Shown here: in pieces, positions 1 to 9,494 of the stretch
How positions within the stretch are numbered: position 1 is the first letter of the stretch
How the letters are laid out: every line of letters starts with the position of its first letter
NCBI GenBank assembly: GCA_030533445.1
Contig: CM060070.1
Location: forward strand, 26,524,001 to 26,588,000
Direction: 5' to 3'
DNA from: Cyprinodon diabolis
Lineage: Eukaryota > Chordata > Actinopteri > Cyprinodontiformes > Cyprinodontidae
Length of the DNA stretch: 64,000 bases
Made by a program: the position numbers and the translations under genes
The notes under the pieces: model-generated
Told to the model about the DNA's origin: nothing
The model's database searches: none
Seen by the model: the letters and a program-made list of their open reading frames with translations, nothing else

Positions 1-204
1 ACGTATATAGAGGATTTAGCAATCAACCACTGGGATTAATTGTACGGCTTAAAATATTAACTTCAAGGATGGACCTGTTTGTGTTTATTAACAACAAACT
101 ATCTAAATGTTCTCTTAGCCAGTATTCTCTCAAAGATTAGTATGTATTTGTTTGGAAGAGATTTCAAATAAGACATAAACTGGAATGCCTGCTTCACAAC
201 ATAT
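1..204. other. intronic sequence left of the chromovirus
   Basis: AT-rich unique-looking sequence before the first target-site duplication. No gene, motif or repeat was recognised. Confidence 0.5.
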
Positions 205-209
205 GTAAA
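205..209. repeat. target-site duplication GTAAA (left)
   Basis: The five bases GTAAA directly precede the left LTR, which starts TGTCATG at 210. The same GTAAA directly follows the last base of the right LTR, at 6210-6214. A 5-bp duplication is usual for Ty3/gypsy integrases. Confidence 0.85.
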
Positions 210-918
210 TGTCATGATCGGTTTTAGAGATAAACCCACATGCAGAACACCACTGAGACTTGGTAAAAAGTTTAACAGAATTTATTAGTTTTCACACAAA
301 GAAGACAAGATTCAGGTTCAGGTCCGGGCAGGATTCTCTGGCGTCTGCAGAGACGGATAGTTGGTTAGCTGGGTATGCAGATTAGTTAAATGGATTCTCA
401 GATATTTCAGTGGATACCTTGAAGAGGTCCAGGTTTGTTCAGAGAGAGGGAACCAGTTGGGATCAGAGACAGTTGGTTCAGCAGAGTGCTTAGGCAGCAG
501 CAGCGTCTTACTTCTGACTTCCAGTGATCAGACCTTGGTGAAAGTGATCAGCTCTTTTCCTAAGAGCAGCAGGTGGATTCCAGAAAGTAGTCTTCAGGTT
601 TGGCTCTCTAGGGCAGGCAGGCAGATTCAGGTTAAGCTCAACCAGAGCTTCTCTCGAGAGACTGGTTTCCTAGGAGCGAGAAGACAGAGGCAATTAGTTT
701 AAGGTTTCTCTAGGAAGATAACTATCAGTAAATTCAGAGGCTCAGGTTCGCTAACCAAACTTGGCTAACACTGCGGTGTCGAAGCAAGGTCTGGCAGCTG
801 CTTATGAAGGCCGGTCTCCTGATGAGCTGATGAGTGTCAGCTGAGCTGGGGGGCTCCAGCCCAGGAGGATCCACAGCGTACTCTGCTGGAGAAGGTGGAG
901 AATCTCCAGATCCCAACA
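210..918 (-). repeat. 3' LTR of the chromovirus, full length
   Basis: A 709-bp LTR. On the plus strand it starts TGTCATGATC and ends GATCCCAACA, so on the element strand it runs TG...CA. Its first 193 bp (210-402) match 6012-6204 with two substitutions. The final CAACA (914-918) matches 6205-6209. The start and end wording also resembles the LTR of the second sushi-type element at 61560-62275. Confidence 0.9.
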
Positions 919-921
919 GTA

Positions 922-931
922 CCCCCCTCTC
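922..931 (-). promoter_or_regulatory. polypurine tract of the chromovirus
   Basis: On the minus strand GAGAGGGGGG lies three bases before the start of the 3' LTR. This is the position and composition expected for the primer of plus-strand DNA synthesis. Confidence 0.75.
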
Positions 932-1562
932 AACGACCGCCTCTTGGCGGTCCCGAGGAAGTGGACGGGAGGGAACTCTCATACTCCTTAATCAATGATG
1001 GATCGAGGATGTAAGAGCCAGGAACCCAGGAGCGGTCCTCCGGACCGTAGCCCTCCCAGTCGACGAGATACTGCCGACGGGAGTCCACGATCCGGCGAAC
1101 CGTGTATGCCGGATGACCGTCGATGTCCCGGGCGGGTGGAGGGGAGTCGGATGGTGGGCACAAAGGACTGGAAATGACAGGTTTCAACTGGGAGACATGG
1201 AATGTGGGGTGGATGCGAAGGGAAGGAGGCAAATGTAGGCGGACAGCAGAGGGATTGATGATTCGATCCACCTTGTAAGGACCAATGAACCTCGGGGAAA
1301 GCTTCCTGGACATACCTTTCAGGGGTATGTCCCGGGTCGACAGCCAAACCTCTTGGCCAGGGGTGAAGTTGGGAGCCGGACGTCTCCTAGAGTCCGCAAA
1401 CCTCTTGGTAGACACAGAGGAACGGGTGAGGGCAGTGATGGTCTCCTTCCAAATACGTTGGGAACGACGGATGTGATGATGGACAGATCTTACAGATATC
1501 TCTCTCTCATCTGCAGGAAAGAGTGGAGGCTGATAACCTAGAGACACTTGGAAGGGAGACAA
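930..1562 (-). pseudogene. pol 3' part: integrase C-terminal region and chromodomain
   Basis: About 210 residues open to the end of the element. The first 110 or so carry the integrase C-terminal fold with the signature region [13 protein letters not shown] followed by [13 protein letters not shown] proline-rich linker leads to a chromodomain around residues 150-190 ([20 protein letters not shown]), with the aromatic and WEGY features typical of chromovirus integrases. In chromoviruses this domain directs integration by reading chromatin marks. This block is in the same frame as the integrase core at 1611-1841 and is separated from it only by a TAA stop at 1613-1611, so it is one gene broken by a point mutation. 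The tail ends a few bases before the polypurine tract. Confidence 0.88.
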
Positions 1563-1610
1563 ACCAGTGGAAGCAGATCTGAGAGAGTTGTGTGCATACT
1601 CAATCCAGGT

Positions 1611-1841
1611 TTAAAATTGACTCCAGTCGGAAGGATTATTTGAGGTCAGGCAGCGGTGGTTTGGCAGTTGCTGTTTCATCCTCTCCGTCTGCCCATTAGA
1701 TTGAGGATTGTAACCGGAGGTTAAGGAGGATTTGCAGTTTAGAGCCGAACAGAAAGCTTTCCAGACCTGAGAGATGAACTGGGGACCACAATCAGAGAGG
1801 ATTTCCTGAGGGATACCATGGAGGCGAAAAATATGCTTCAC
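1611..1841 (-). pseudogene. pol: integrase catalytic core, second half
   Basis: About 75 residues with the second aspartate (SDCGPQF) and the glutamate ([12 protein letters not shown]) of the DD35E integrase core. The usual arginine in SDRGPQF is cysteine here, which fits CpG decay. It lies one frame away from the upstream RT/integrase block; the shift can be placed near 1885, because the new frame is open and integrase-like from there. It ends at TAA 1613-1611, after which the same frame continues into the integrase C-terminal block. Not functional as it stands. Confidence 0.85.
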
Positions 1842-3688
1842 CAGAAGCTGAGCCGTCTGGAATGCAGTAGGGAGCTTTCTGAGGGAGTCAGATGACAGGC
1901 CTTGGAGAATCGATCAACTATGGTTAGAATTGTAGTCATACCTCGAGAAATCGGAAGACCAGTGACGAAATCAACGGCGATATGCGACCAGGGACGGGTT
2001 GGAACCGGTAGAGGATGTAACAGGCCAGAAGGTGGTTGGTGAGAGGTCTTATTTCGGGCGCAGATGGGACAAGCCAGCACGTACTCCTTAACGTCCTTAT
2101 GTAAGGACGGCCACCAAAATCGCCTGCTTATGAGGGCGATGGTTCTGCTTACTCCAGGATGGGCCGAAAATTTAGATGCGTGCATCCACTGGATGAGGCG
2201 GGATCTGACGGAAGAAGGAACATACATTCTATTAGGAGGACCATTACCTGGGTCAGGTTCTGAGGCCAGGGCAGAGTTGATCAAATCAGTGATCTCCCAG
2301 GAAACGGCTCCTACAGTGCATGAGGCGGGAAGAACTGGTTCTGGTGTCTCAGGTTGATCGAACGAATACAGACGAGAGAGAGAGTCGGGCTTGACGTTTT
2401 TGGAACCAGGTCTGTATGAAATGATGAGATTAAACCGAGAGAAGAATAAAGACCACCTTGAATGCCGTGAATTGAACCTTTTGGCTGATTGAATATAGGC
2501 CAGGTTCTTGTGGTCTGTCCAAACCCGTACTGGATACTCAGCCCCCTCGAGCCAGTGTCTCCATTCCTCCAGGGGGAGCTTAATGGCCAGAAGTTCTCGA
2601 TCACCAACGTCATAATTTTGCTCGGCTGGAGAGAGTCTGCGTGAATAGAAAGCACAAGGATGAGTCTTTTGATCAGAATCAGACTTCTGAGACAACACAG
2701 CTCCGACACCGGAATCAGATGCATCAACCTCGAGGATGAACTGCTTCGTTGGATCTGGCTGAACCAAAATGGGAGCGCTGGAAAAGAGTTTGTTTAATTT
2801 ATTAAAGGCCTCTTCGGCTTCAGGATTCCATTGAAAAGTTCTCTTAACAGAAGTAAGAGCTGTGAAAGGTAGGGCTGTCTGGCTATAATTTTTGATGAAT
2901 CTCCTGTAGAAGTTTGCAAAACCGAGGAATCTCTGAAGTTGCTTGCGGTTTTCAGGTGTAGGCCAATCCAGAACTGCCTTTATCTTATCCTCTGATGGCT
3001 TCACCTGCCCACCCTCGAGCACAAACCCTAGGAAAGTAACAGATTTTTGATGAAATTCACATTTTTCGGCTTTCACAAAAAGCTTATTCTCCAGCAGTCT
3101 CTGAAGGACTAAACGAACATGTTTTTTGTGGTCAGAGAGGTTCTTGGAGTAAATCAAAATGTCATCGATGTAAACAAAAACAAAAATGTTCAAAAAATCT
3201 CTGAGGACGTCATTAACCAGAGCTTGGAAACAGGAAGGAGCGTTAGTGAGACCAAAAGGCATGACCAAATACTCGAATTGCCCTAAGAGGGTCTTAAAGG
3301 CTGTTTTCCACTCATCCCCTTCCCTTATTCTGAGGAGGTGGTAGGCATTTCTCAGATCGAGTTTGGTAAACACTGTAGCACCTTGTACAGGTTCAAAAGC
3401 AGAGGCCAGTAATGGTAAAGGATACTTATTTTTCACAGTGATCTGATTTAAACCTCTGTAATCAATACAGGGCCGCAGGGAACCATCCTTTTTTCCCACG
3501 AAGAAGAAACCAGCACCGAGTGGGGATGAGGATGGACGAATTATTCCAGCAGCCAGGGATTTGTTAATGTACTTTTCCATAGTCTCTCGTTCAGGTTTGG
3601 AAATGTTATACAGCCTGCTGCTGGGAAGAGGGGCTCCAGGTAATAGATCAATGGCACAGTCATATGGTCTGTGAGGTGGAAGAGACAT
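1838..3688 (-). pseudogene. pol: reverse transcriptase, RNase H, integrase head
   Basis: A 616-residue open block. Reverse transcriptase motifs appear in order: [26 protein letters not shown] with the first catalytic Asp, [13 protein letters not shown], and the YIDD catalytic box in [12 protein letters not shown]. RNase H follows ([18 protein letters not shown], later [13 protein letters not shown] and VWTDHKNL). The integrase begins with an H2C2 zinc-binding head (SAHPGVSRT ... CPICARNK) and the first core Asp (VDFVTGLP). Catalytic residues look intact up to the frameshift near 1885; the last 15 or so residues are out of frame. The apparent start ATG is not a real start: it is an internal codon exposed by the repeat inserted just upstream, and the natural product would be a gag-pro-pol polyprotein. 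Confidence 0.92.
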
Positions 3689-3692
3689 AGCA
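3687..3692. repeat. target duplication ATAGCA of the nested repeat (left)
   Basis: ATAGCA occurs at both edges of the inserted repeat (3687-3692 and 4410-4415). The chromovirus pol sequence on each side joins up with a single copy of ATAGCA. Confidence 0.75.
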
Positions 3693-4409
3693 ATTAAATT
3701 TTCAATTCAGTTTATTTATATAGCGCCAAATTCACAACACGTCATCTCAAGGCACTTTACAGTTCAACCAGATCATACAGTCAAATTGATACAAAGTTTT
3801 CTATCTAAGGAAAACCAGTTGATTGCATTGACTCATTGACTCAAATACAATCCCTCACACTAAGCATGCTTGTAGCGACAGTGGAGAGGAAAAACTCCCT
3901 TTTAACAGGAAGAAACCTCCAGCAGAACCAGTCTCAGTGTGAGCGGCCATCTGCCGAGGCCGACTGGGGTTCAAGGAGACAGAAGCAGAGATACAAAAAG
4001 CAGCTGTAAAAGGCGGCCCCGTCCAGGAAACACACAGCCAGGCAGACAAGCTCCAAGGCAGCTCCCATGCCAGAGGATGAATAGAGCACATCCACCCAGC
4101 CACGGCCAGAGAAACAGGACCACACCTGAAGACAGGCCGATCTCCAACATCTACAAACAAGGGTGTTGATGGAAGCAGCACAGCTGATGTTTCTTTCCTG
4201 GATGACGTCACAGCCAAACAGGAACAGACGAGGCAAAGCTACTCTGAGGAAAAGCAGAGAGAGCAGAAGGTTAGAGATTGAACAAACAGATTCTGCAGAA
4301 TAGGAGAACAGAGAGAGAATGAAGCAGAATGATGAAATGGGGGTCCCTTTGTGCTCCAGAAGTCTAAGCCTATAGCAGCATAACTATAGAGATAGCTCAG
4401 GATAACCTG
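3693..4409 (+). repeat. 717-bp teleost interspersed repeat nested in pol
   Basis: A non-coding insertion that splits the chromovirus between protease and RT. It opens with a stretch about TTTATTTATATAGCGCC and a 'cactttac' motif, then GAGGAAAAACTCCCTTTTAACAGG and 'gaagaaacctccagcagaacc' wording. This is a widespread repeat of teleost genomes that I recognise by its text but cannot assign to a class. The right end carries 'agcctatagcagcataac'. No ORF in it looks real; the 76-120 codon frames here are by-products. Insert plus one ATAGCA copy is 723 bp, a multiple of three. Confidence 0.75.
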
Positions 4410-4415
4410 ATAGCA

Positions 4416-4951
4416 CTGACCTTACTGAAAACTGGAGCCAAATCATGGTACTCAGGGGGAACAGAAGTAAGGTCAGGAGAGTCCATCTCCCCCCTACCTC
4501 TAGGGGACTGAATAGTAGGAGCCGCAGAACGAAGACAGGATTCGTGACAGCAAGTTGACCAGGATTCAATGTGGCGTTCAGCCCAGTTGATGTGGGGGTT
4601 ATGACGTTCCAGCCATTCGAATCCTAACACCAGGGGGGAACAAGCTGAAGGAAAAACAAAAAAGGTTAGCTTTTCCTGATGGTTTCCAGAGATCAACAGT
4701 TCCAACAGTTGTGTTTGATGAGTAACTTGATGTAATTTCTTTCCATCGATGGCAGAGACTCCAAGGGGTTTGATTAAAGGAACAGTCTCAATCTTTAACT
4801 GCTGGACCAGTTCAGAATCAATTAGGTTTCTTTCACACCCTGAATCGATGAATGCTGACAGGGTGAGATTCTGGTTATCAAAAAACAGAGTAGCTGGTAA
4901 CAATAAATGAGGAGTTTTTTCAGATCTTAGGTGGCCCGTCAGACTCCTCAC
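4416..4951 (-). pseudogene. pro: retroviral-type aspartic protease and pro-RT linker
   Basis: An open block of about 180 residues. The protease active site is LSAFIDSGCERNLID (a DSG triad), followed by the strand VLGFEWLERHNPHINW typical of Ty3/gypsy proteases. It runs on through PPEYHDLAPVFSKVSA, the linker that normally leads straight into the RT. The frame is -1 relative to the 3' half of gag and overlaps its stop codon, which fits the gag/pro -1 frameshift arrangement known in this lineage. The 3' end is cut by the nested repeat at 4410-4415; the frame runs a few codons into the repeat to a stop at 4397. Confidence 0.85.
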
Positions 4952-5580
4952 ATCCTCTGACGGGCCCAGGCTTTTGATTTAGTCGGACAAGAAGCAATAA
5001 AGTGTCCAGTCTCAACACAGTACAGGCACAGTTTAGCACTGAATCTTCGTTGCCTTTCTTCAGGAGATAGCCTGGTGTGTCCGATTTGCATGGTTTCACC
5101 TTCCGCTCCTTCAGAAGGAGAAAAATAAGATACCTTGACGGGAGCTGGGCGAGACAGATCCTTTGACCTCGGCTTGGAAACGGATTCTGGGGAGCCAGGA
5201 AAAACAGAAGCATTAACAGATGCAGGGGTTGAAACAAAATAATTTTGATCTTTCTGTCTTGAGAGATTTCTAGTCCGTAGCCTGTTATCCAACCTGATAG
5301 TCAGACGGATTAAATCCTCCAAACCTCCAAACTCGTCTAATGTGGCGAGTTCATCTTTTATGTTGTCATTCAGGGCCTTAAAGTAAGCACTCTTAAGTGC
5401 GCACTCGTTCCAACCTGAGGCTGCAGCTTTAACCCGGAAGTCAATGGAAAATTCAGCTACTGTAGATTTTCCCTGTTTCAAATCTAGCAGGGCTCGGGAA
5501 TCAAAGGTTTTATCAGAGTCATGGTTGAATACTTGAGAAAACTCAGAGATGAATTCGGAAAAAGAACATGAAAACGGGAT
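4948..5580 (-). pseudogene. gag, 3' part with CCHC zinc knuckle
   Basis: Carries the C-terminal half of the sushi/RTL-type gag domain (KQGKSTVAEFSIDFRVKAAA ... DELATLDEFGGLEDLIRLT) and a zinc knuckle CLYCVETGHFIASC near the end. The recognisable frame is open from about 5580 although it has no ATG. It is out of frame with the gag N-terminus because of a 1-nt shift near 5585. It ends at TGA 4950-4948, where the protease frame overlaps in -1. It closely parallels the open gag at 59667-61460. Confidence 0.85.
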
Positions 5581-6017
5581 TCAGAAGAGAACCTTGCCTC
5601 CGCCCATTCTAGGGCTCGTCCAGTGAGCTGAGAGAGAATGAAAGAAATCTTTTTTCTGTCATTGGGAAAACTGCCAGGAGAGTGTTCAAAAAGTAAACGG
5701 CATTGAAATAAAAATCCTCTACAATCCTTTTGATTACCTGAAAATCTTTCAGGAGTACTTGGACGGAACTCAGGAAATGACGTCACAGATGGTGACCTGA
5801 GTGGCGGAAGTGGTTCCGGAACTGGACGGGCTGCAGGCGTAGCGTTAGCATTTGCCATGTAGCTAGCATAGTTCTGTAAAACTTGGTTCTGATACTCTAG
5901 CTGGCGGTTTAACTCACGGAGGGTGTGCGCTTGTCCATGGATTTGAGTTTCCTGCTCCTCAAGCCTCTTCCGGAGGTGATCTGCTGGGCTTTGTGTTTGG
6001 CCGCAGTGTTCTGTCAT
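5580..6017 (-). pseudogene. gag, 5' part (N-terminus and capsid-like domain)
   Basis: The natural ATG is at 6017-6015, inside the last bases of the 5' LTR, giving MTEHCGQTQSPADHLRKRL. A predicted coiled stretch follows (RKRLEEQETQIHGQ ... RELNRQLEYQNQVLQ), then an alanine/proline linker, then the capsid-like domain (FPEFRPSTPERFSG, RGFLFQCRLLFEHSPGSFPND, GRALEWAEARF). After the EARFSSES region the frame turns into nonsense (near 5585), so gag is broken. The start of the second sushi element has the same layout, with its ATG also inside the LTR end, which supports this start. Confidence 0.85.
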
Positions 6018-6052
6018 GATCGGTTTTAGAGATAAACCCACATGCAGAACAC
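6006..6052 (-). promoter_or_regulatory. candidate self-priming site (leader/LTR inverted motif), chromovirus
   Basis: GTGTTCTG at 6006-6013 straddles the LTR/leader junction, and its complement CAGAACAC lies 31 bp away inside the LTR (6045-6052). There is no TGG-type tRNA primer-binding site next to the LTR. Tf1/sushi elements are known to prime minus-strand synthesis with the 5' end of their own RNA. This layout fits that; the assignment is inference. The matching pair in the second element is longer (10 bp). Confidence 0.5.
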
Positions 6053-6209
6053 CACTGAGACTTGGTAAAAAGTTTAACAGAGTTAATTAGTTTTCACACA
6101 AAGAAGACAAGATTCAGGTTCAGGTCCGGGCAGGATTCTCTGGCGTCTGCAGAGACGGATAGTTGGTTAGCTGGGTATGCAGATTAGTTAAATGGATTCT
6201 CAGACAACA
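6012..6209 (-). repeat. 5' LTR of the chromovirus with internal deletion
   Basis: A 198-bp remnant. 6012-6204 matches 210-402 (191 of 193 positions) and 6205-6209 is the terminal CAACA. The equivalent of 403-913 in the full LTR is missing. Because both LTR termini and the GTAAA duplication survive, the loss occurred inside the LTR and is not a truncation at insertion. It removes most of the presumed U3 promoter region. Confidence 0.88.
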
Positions 6210-6214
6210 GTAAA
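6210..6214. repeat. target-site duplication GTAAA (right)
   Basis: Matches GTAAA at 205-209 and directly follows the terminal ACA of the shortened LTR. Confidence 0.85.
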
Positions 6215-6461
6215 TGCATCAAATGTAGGCTGATGAAACTCTAAAGTCATTGCTGATTATTTTTTGCAAGTTTCATCCAGTCCAGTTCCATTTGAAGTAC
6301 CATTTATAGATTTCTCTATGATTAATTTTAAATATATAAAGAAACTGATAGACAACCAGTATAACCAAACCACCATTGTTTTTAAATGCTGTGAGTCTGT
6401 TCATTTGCATGAATACTTTCACAAAATAGTTGTGGATTTAAAGTTTTGTATTGAAATATTT

Positions 6462-6469
6462 ATGTAAGG
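6462..6469. repeat. 8-bp target duplication ATGTAAGG (left)
   Basis: ATGTAAGG precedes the element starting CAGTGGTTC, and the same eight bases follow its end at 8083-8090. Eight bases is the hAT hallmark. Confidence 0.9.
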
Positions 6470-6799
6470 CAGTGGTTCTCAAACTTTTTCTGTCATTCCC
6501 CACTTTGGACAAGGGGGAATTTTCAAGCCCCGCCTGTCCCCATCGCCCCAACACAATGCTAATGAAATATGCGACAATCTTAAAATGTTCCAATTTTATT
6601 GAAGTAACAAGTAGTATCTAAATACAAACTATCTACATCAAATAACAGCAAGCTCAAAAATAAAGAAAACAAAAATGCAGCTGTGTCAAAATTTGTATCA
6701 AGCTCAAAGATAGAAAAAATTAAAGTGCCACTCTGCAATCTGTTAATAAAAGAAAAGAAGTGAAATCCATCTGGCAAGACAGGTCTATTTATCCCTGCA

Positions 6800-7174
6800 T
6801 TAGTGGCTGCAATGAGCCTGTTTTGCATTGCACAGTTTCTCAAAACGGGGATGCAGGCTTGATACTGCCACTCTCAAGTCATGCTCAATGTTCAGCTGAG
6901 ATCTGTATTTTGTTTTCAGTGAAGCAACAGCTGAAAAGCCCATCTCACAGAGATATGATGTGGCAAAGGGAAGAAGAATGCACACAGCTCTCTGCCCGAT
7001 GAGTGGGTACTCCCTCTCCACTCCAAACCAGAATTCACTAAGAGTCTGAGCATTAAACCTGAGCCTCAGGGTGGAGTCAGACGTCATGTCAATAAACTGG
7101 TCCTCCTCAGCAGACCTAAAATCAGCAGGTGCTGCAGACAGAATAGAAAAAAATAGACTTACTTTATTTTTCAT
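6800..7174 (-). pseudogene. hAT transposase C-terminal dimerisation domain (ZBED5-like)
   Basis: A 124-residue open frame. From about residue 48 it shows FWFGVEREYPLIGQRAVCIL, then LLPFATSYLCEMGFSAVASL, then a basic KTKYRSQ segment and DLRVAVSSLHPRFEKL. This is the hAT dimerisation domain in the form seen in ZBED5/SCAND3/FAM200-type proteins, where the LPF-T-YLCE-GFS core is conserved. No BED finger and no RNase H-like catalytic core were found upstream within the element. The open frame may be chance survival. Confidence 0.8.
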
Positions 7175-7662
7175 TGCATAATAAACACAAAGAAATCAGT
7201 TTGACAACAATACATTCCAGCTAGTAGCATACAACAGAAATAAATTCATGTATAATATATGAGTATAATATTAAATAAATGTCAAAATACCAACCTGCTG
7301 CATTGAATGGATCCATAACCCAGGCACTGTTGTTTGGGAAGTATTTTTGGAACAATCCACTCAGGGAAGAGAGGTGCTGCTTAATACATGGGATCACTGT
7401 GGTGGCTCCAATAAGATAAAAATTGGATTAGATAAAATATTTCAAATTCAGTTATTTATGATCAACCTGCACCATCAATCCCGGCGCATGTGCGCTTTAT
7501 TTGCAGTCTGGACGCTGAGGGTAAGCATGCTGTGTCTCTGACTGCAGCGCTGAGAGGGACTCCTGCGATAGCGGGGGAGAACTGGGTTGGGACGGAGGAG
7601 GCGCCCCACGGCAGCGCCTGCCGCTGGAGGACAAGAAAAGGAACGATACGTGCTTTCACGTA

Positions 7663-7767
7663 AGAGTCTCCAAAAGTCGCTAGATTTGTCGCTAGTCGCT
7701 TTTTTGAAAAAGAGTCGCTGGAGGGGTCTGAAATATAGCGACAAAGTCGCTGAGTTTGCAACACTGG
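7663..7767. repeat. AGTCGCT-rich repeat fragment nested in the hAT element
   Basis: A stretch with five copies of AGTCGCT or TAGTCGCT wording ending in 'gagtttgcaacactgg'. This resembles a common teleost repeat whose text reads 'gcgacttt' on the opposite strand. Class and full borders were not determined; related sequence may extend left to about 7530. Confidence 0.45.
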
Positions 7768-8082
7768 GACGCGAAAGTTTATTCCGTTACAAATAATATG
7801 CTGACGTCATGTCAATCAGTATTTTGGCACTTCCGTTCCAGGTGATATTTTAATCATATCTAATGTTCTTTTAATTAGACTGCATGTAGGCTAGTAATGA
7901 TTACTTTGTGGGTTTGATTGGTCTAAAAAGCGGCAACATACAGCTTTAAGGACAGTTTGCTCTCACACGTTCTACATTTATAGTCACACAACACACACAC
8001 ACACACCGGAACTTGGCACGCCCCACCTGTCACGTCTCAATTCCCCACCAGTGGGTCGCGCCACACACTTTGAGAACCGCGG

Positions 8083-8090
8083 ATGTAAGG
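8083..8090. repeat. 8-bp target duplication ATGTAAGG (right)
   Basis: Right copy of the duplication flanking the hAT element. Confidence 0.9.
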
Positions 8091-9179
8091 TGACCACAAA
8101 ATTATGGACACCATGTTAGGGCAGACAAGAGAGAAGACTAGATGAGAGAAATGATGGACTGACAACATCCAAAATTCTCATCAAGCCCAAAGTGAAAGTC
8201 CAATACTATACATAAAGTCTGATGAACAACCTTAATATGAGGCACCGTGTCCTAAAGTTTGAACTCTCAGGATACCATCACATTTTCCTTTGCAGACTCC
8301 AAAGTAGGTGAGAAAATCCAGCTCATCAATAAGATGGTTTTCTGTAGCTACAGTTGCAACAAAATAATTATTATCCATTATTTTTTGTTTTATCCAGTTT
8401 ACCACAGAGGAGCAATGTGTGAGCCATGATTGTTGGAGAACAGCATAAAAAGAATTAGAGTAAGGATCTGGTGGATAATACAAAGCTACAATCAGAAGAG
8501 GCTGGTTGCCTTACAATTTGAATGGGGGAAACTAAGGATTAAATGTTCAAAAGAATTTCAAATTATTAATTTTTTTGGACTAATCAATAAGTCATACTGA
8601 AAGATTTTTGCTACTCCTCCTCCACACCTTGGATTCCATGGCTTCTGAAAATTTGAATAGCTGTAATGAGTTGAATCATTTACCATTTATTATTTATATA
8701 TTCCTACTTCAGTCAAATTTCGTAAGACAAAATAAATCCTTCTGATTATTGCAAATCAAATCAGTCACACAAAACTTGTTGAGAAAAGAGATCCTATGTT
8801 TAATAACCATTAAGTTAAAATTTGTTAAATTTTTGCTATGTTAATTTCCATTAGCTCATCATGGTTTACTCATTTAGGGAGTTTTGATTTTTGGCATGGC
8901 GAGGATATCTGGATAAGTTAAAGGTGTCATTTTTGGTCCTCCATATACTATAGCATCCAATCCCATTTGTATGCCATTTAAGGAAAATGGCATACAAAGA
9001 ATTCATTAACCGAAATAAAGAGCTATCCACAGAGTGTAGACCACAAATGCCCAAGAGGAAGGGATCCTGGATCCCTGGGGCTTTTATGTAGTCCATTCAT
9101 AAGGACAGTGCATTCAGCTGTGCACCAGTGACATAAGACCCTTTAAAATAAACAAATAAAACTCTCCTAGGAAGAGAAC
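8091..9179. other. intronic sequence, no gene recognised
   Basis: AT-rich sequence. Short frames at 8232-8483 and 8866-9096 (minus) match no family I know and lack splice or start context, so I treat them as chance. Confidence 0.4.
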
Positions 9180-9415
9180 CTCAAGAGGTCAGAGGTTTTA
9201 ACTCTTGCACTCCACAAATGTGGCTTTATCAAACAGTGGCCTGTGAAAACCATTGTTGATAGAAAGCCATAAAAAGTCACATCTGCCACTTGTCAGGAAG
9301 AGCTCAAAGAAACACTACTCCAGAAGGTATTCCTCTCAGATTGCAAGAAAATGTAACTTTTCGGCCTATGTGTTGAAACCTGTGTCCAGAAAAAAAGCAC
9401 AGTGAAAACTCCCTA
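9180..9415 (+). mobile_element. Tc1-like transposase gene fragment
   Basis: The DNA text 'ctccacaaatgtggcttta', 'agtggcctgtgaaaaccat', 'agaaagccataaaaagtc' and 'cttttcggcctatg' follows in order the middle of fish Tc1-like transposase genes. It is full of indels, has no open frame, and neither terminal repeat was found. Confidence 0.65.
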
Positions 9416-9494
9416 GAGTGAAATATCATGTAAGCAAGAAAAGGGAAACCAGTCAGTGTGGATGGGAAGTAGCCTGACGTAGTCCTACTCAATT

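Larger units (their letters stand above)
210..6209 (-). mobile_element. Ty3/gypsy chromovirus, Tf1/sushi type, defective
   Basis: A 6.0-kb LTR retrotransposon on the minus strand. Reading right to left it has a shortened 5' LTR (6209-6012), gag with a CCHC knuckle, aspartic protease, reverse transcriptase, RNase H, integrase with a zinc-binding head and DDE core, a C-terminal chromodomain, a polypurine tract and a full 3' LTR (918-210). It is bounded by GTAAA duplications. The chromodomain and a gag similar to the sushi/RTL group place it among chromoviruses. It is defective: gag is frameshifted near 5585, pol is frameshifted near 1885, a TAA lies at 1613-1611, a 717-bp repeat separates protease from RT, and the 5' LTR lacks 511 bp. 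The shared 193-bp LTR block differs at only two sites, so the insertion looks fairly recent. No envelope gene is present. Confidence 0.93.
6470..8082 (-). mobile_element. hAT transposon remnant (1.6 kb)
   Basis: The left end is CAGTGGTTCTCAAACTTTTT. The right end, read on the other strand, is CCGCGGTTCTCAAAGTGTGT, an imperfect terminal inverted repeat sharing GGTTCTCAAA. Perfect 8-bp duplications flank it. Near each end there is a stretch with 'cccca' and 'ggggaat' wording typical of hAT termini. The only protein trace is a C-terminal dimerisation domain on the minus strand (6800-7174). The rest of the transposase is missing, and the interior carries at least one younger repeat (7663-7767) and a CA run near 7987-8005. 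It could not mobilise itself. Confidence 0.88.

Noticed and set aside
361..702. 113-codon frame on the plus strand
   Set aside because: It lies antisense inside the chromovirus LTR and has no domain; an LTR by-product.
2064..2727. Frames of 97 and 138 codons overlapping pol
   Set aside because: They are other-frame shadows of the RT/RNase H/integrase coding sequence.
3855..4236. Frames of 76-120 codons in the nested repeat
   Set aside because: They lie in a non-coding interspersed repeat and overlap one another on both strands.
7475..7796. Arginine-rich frames on both strands
   Set aside because: They fall in GC-rich repeat sequence within the hAT remnant; no family match and mutually overlapping.
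8232..8483. 83-codon minus-strand frame, considered as a LINE piece
   Set aside because: No RT motif could be recognised.
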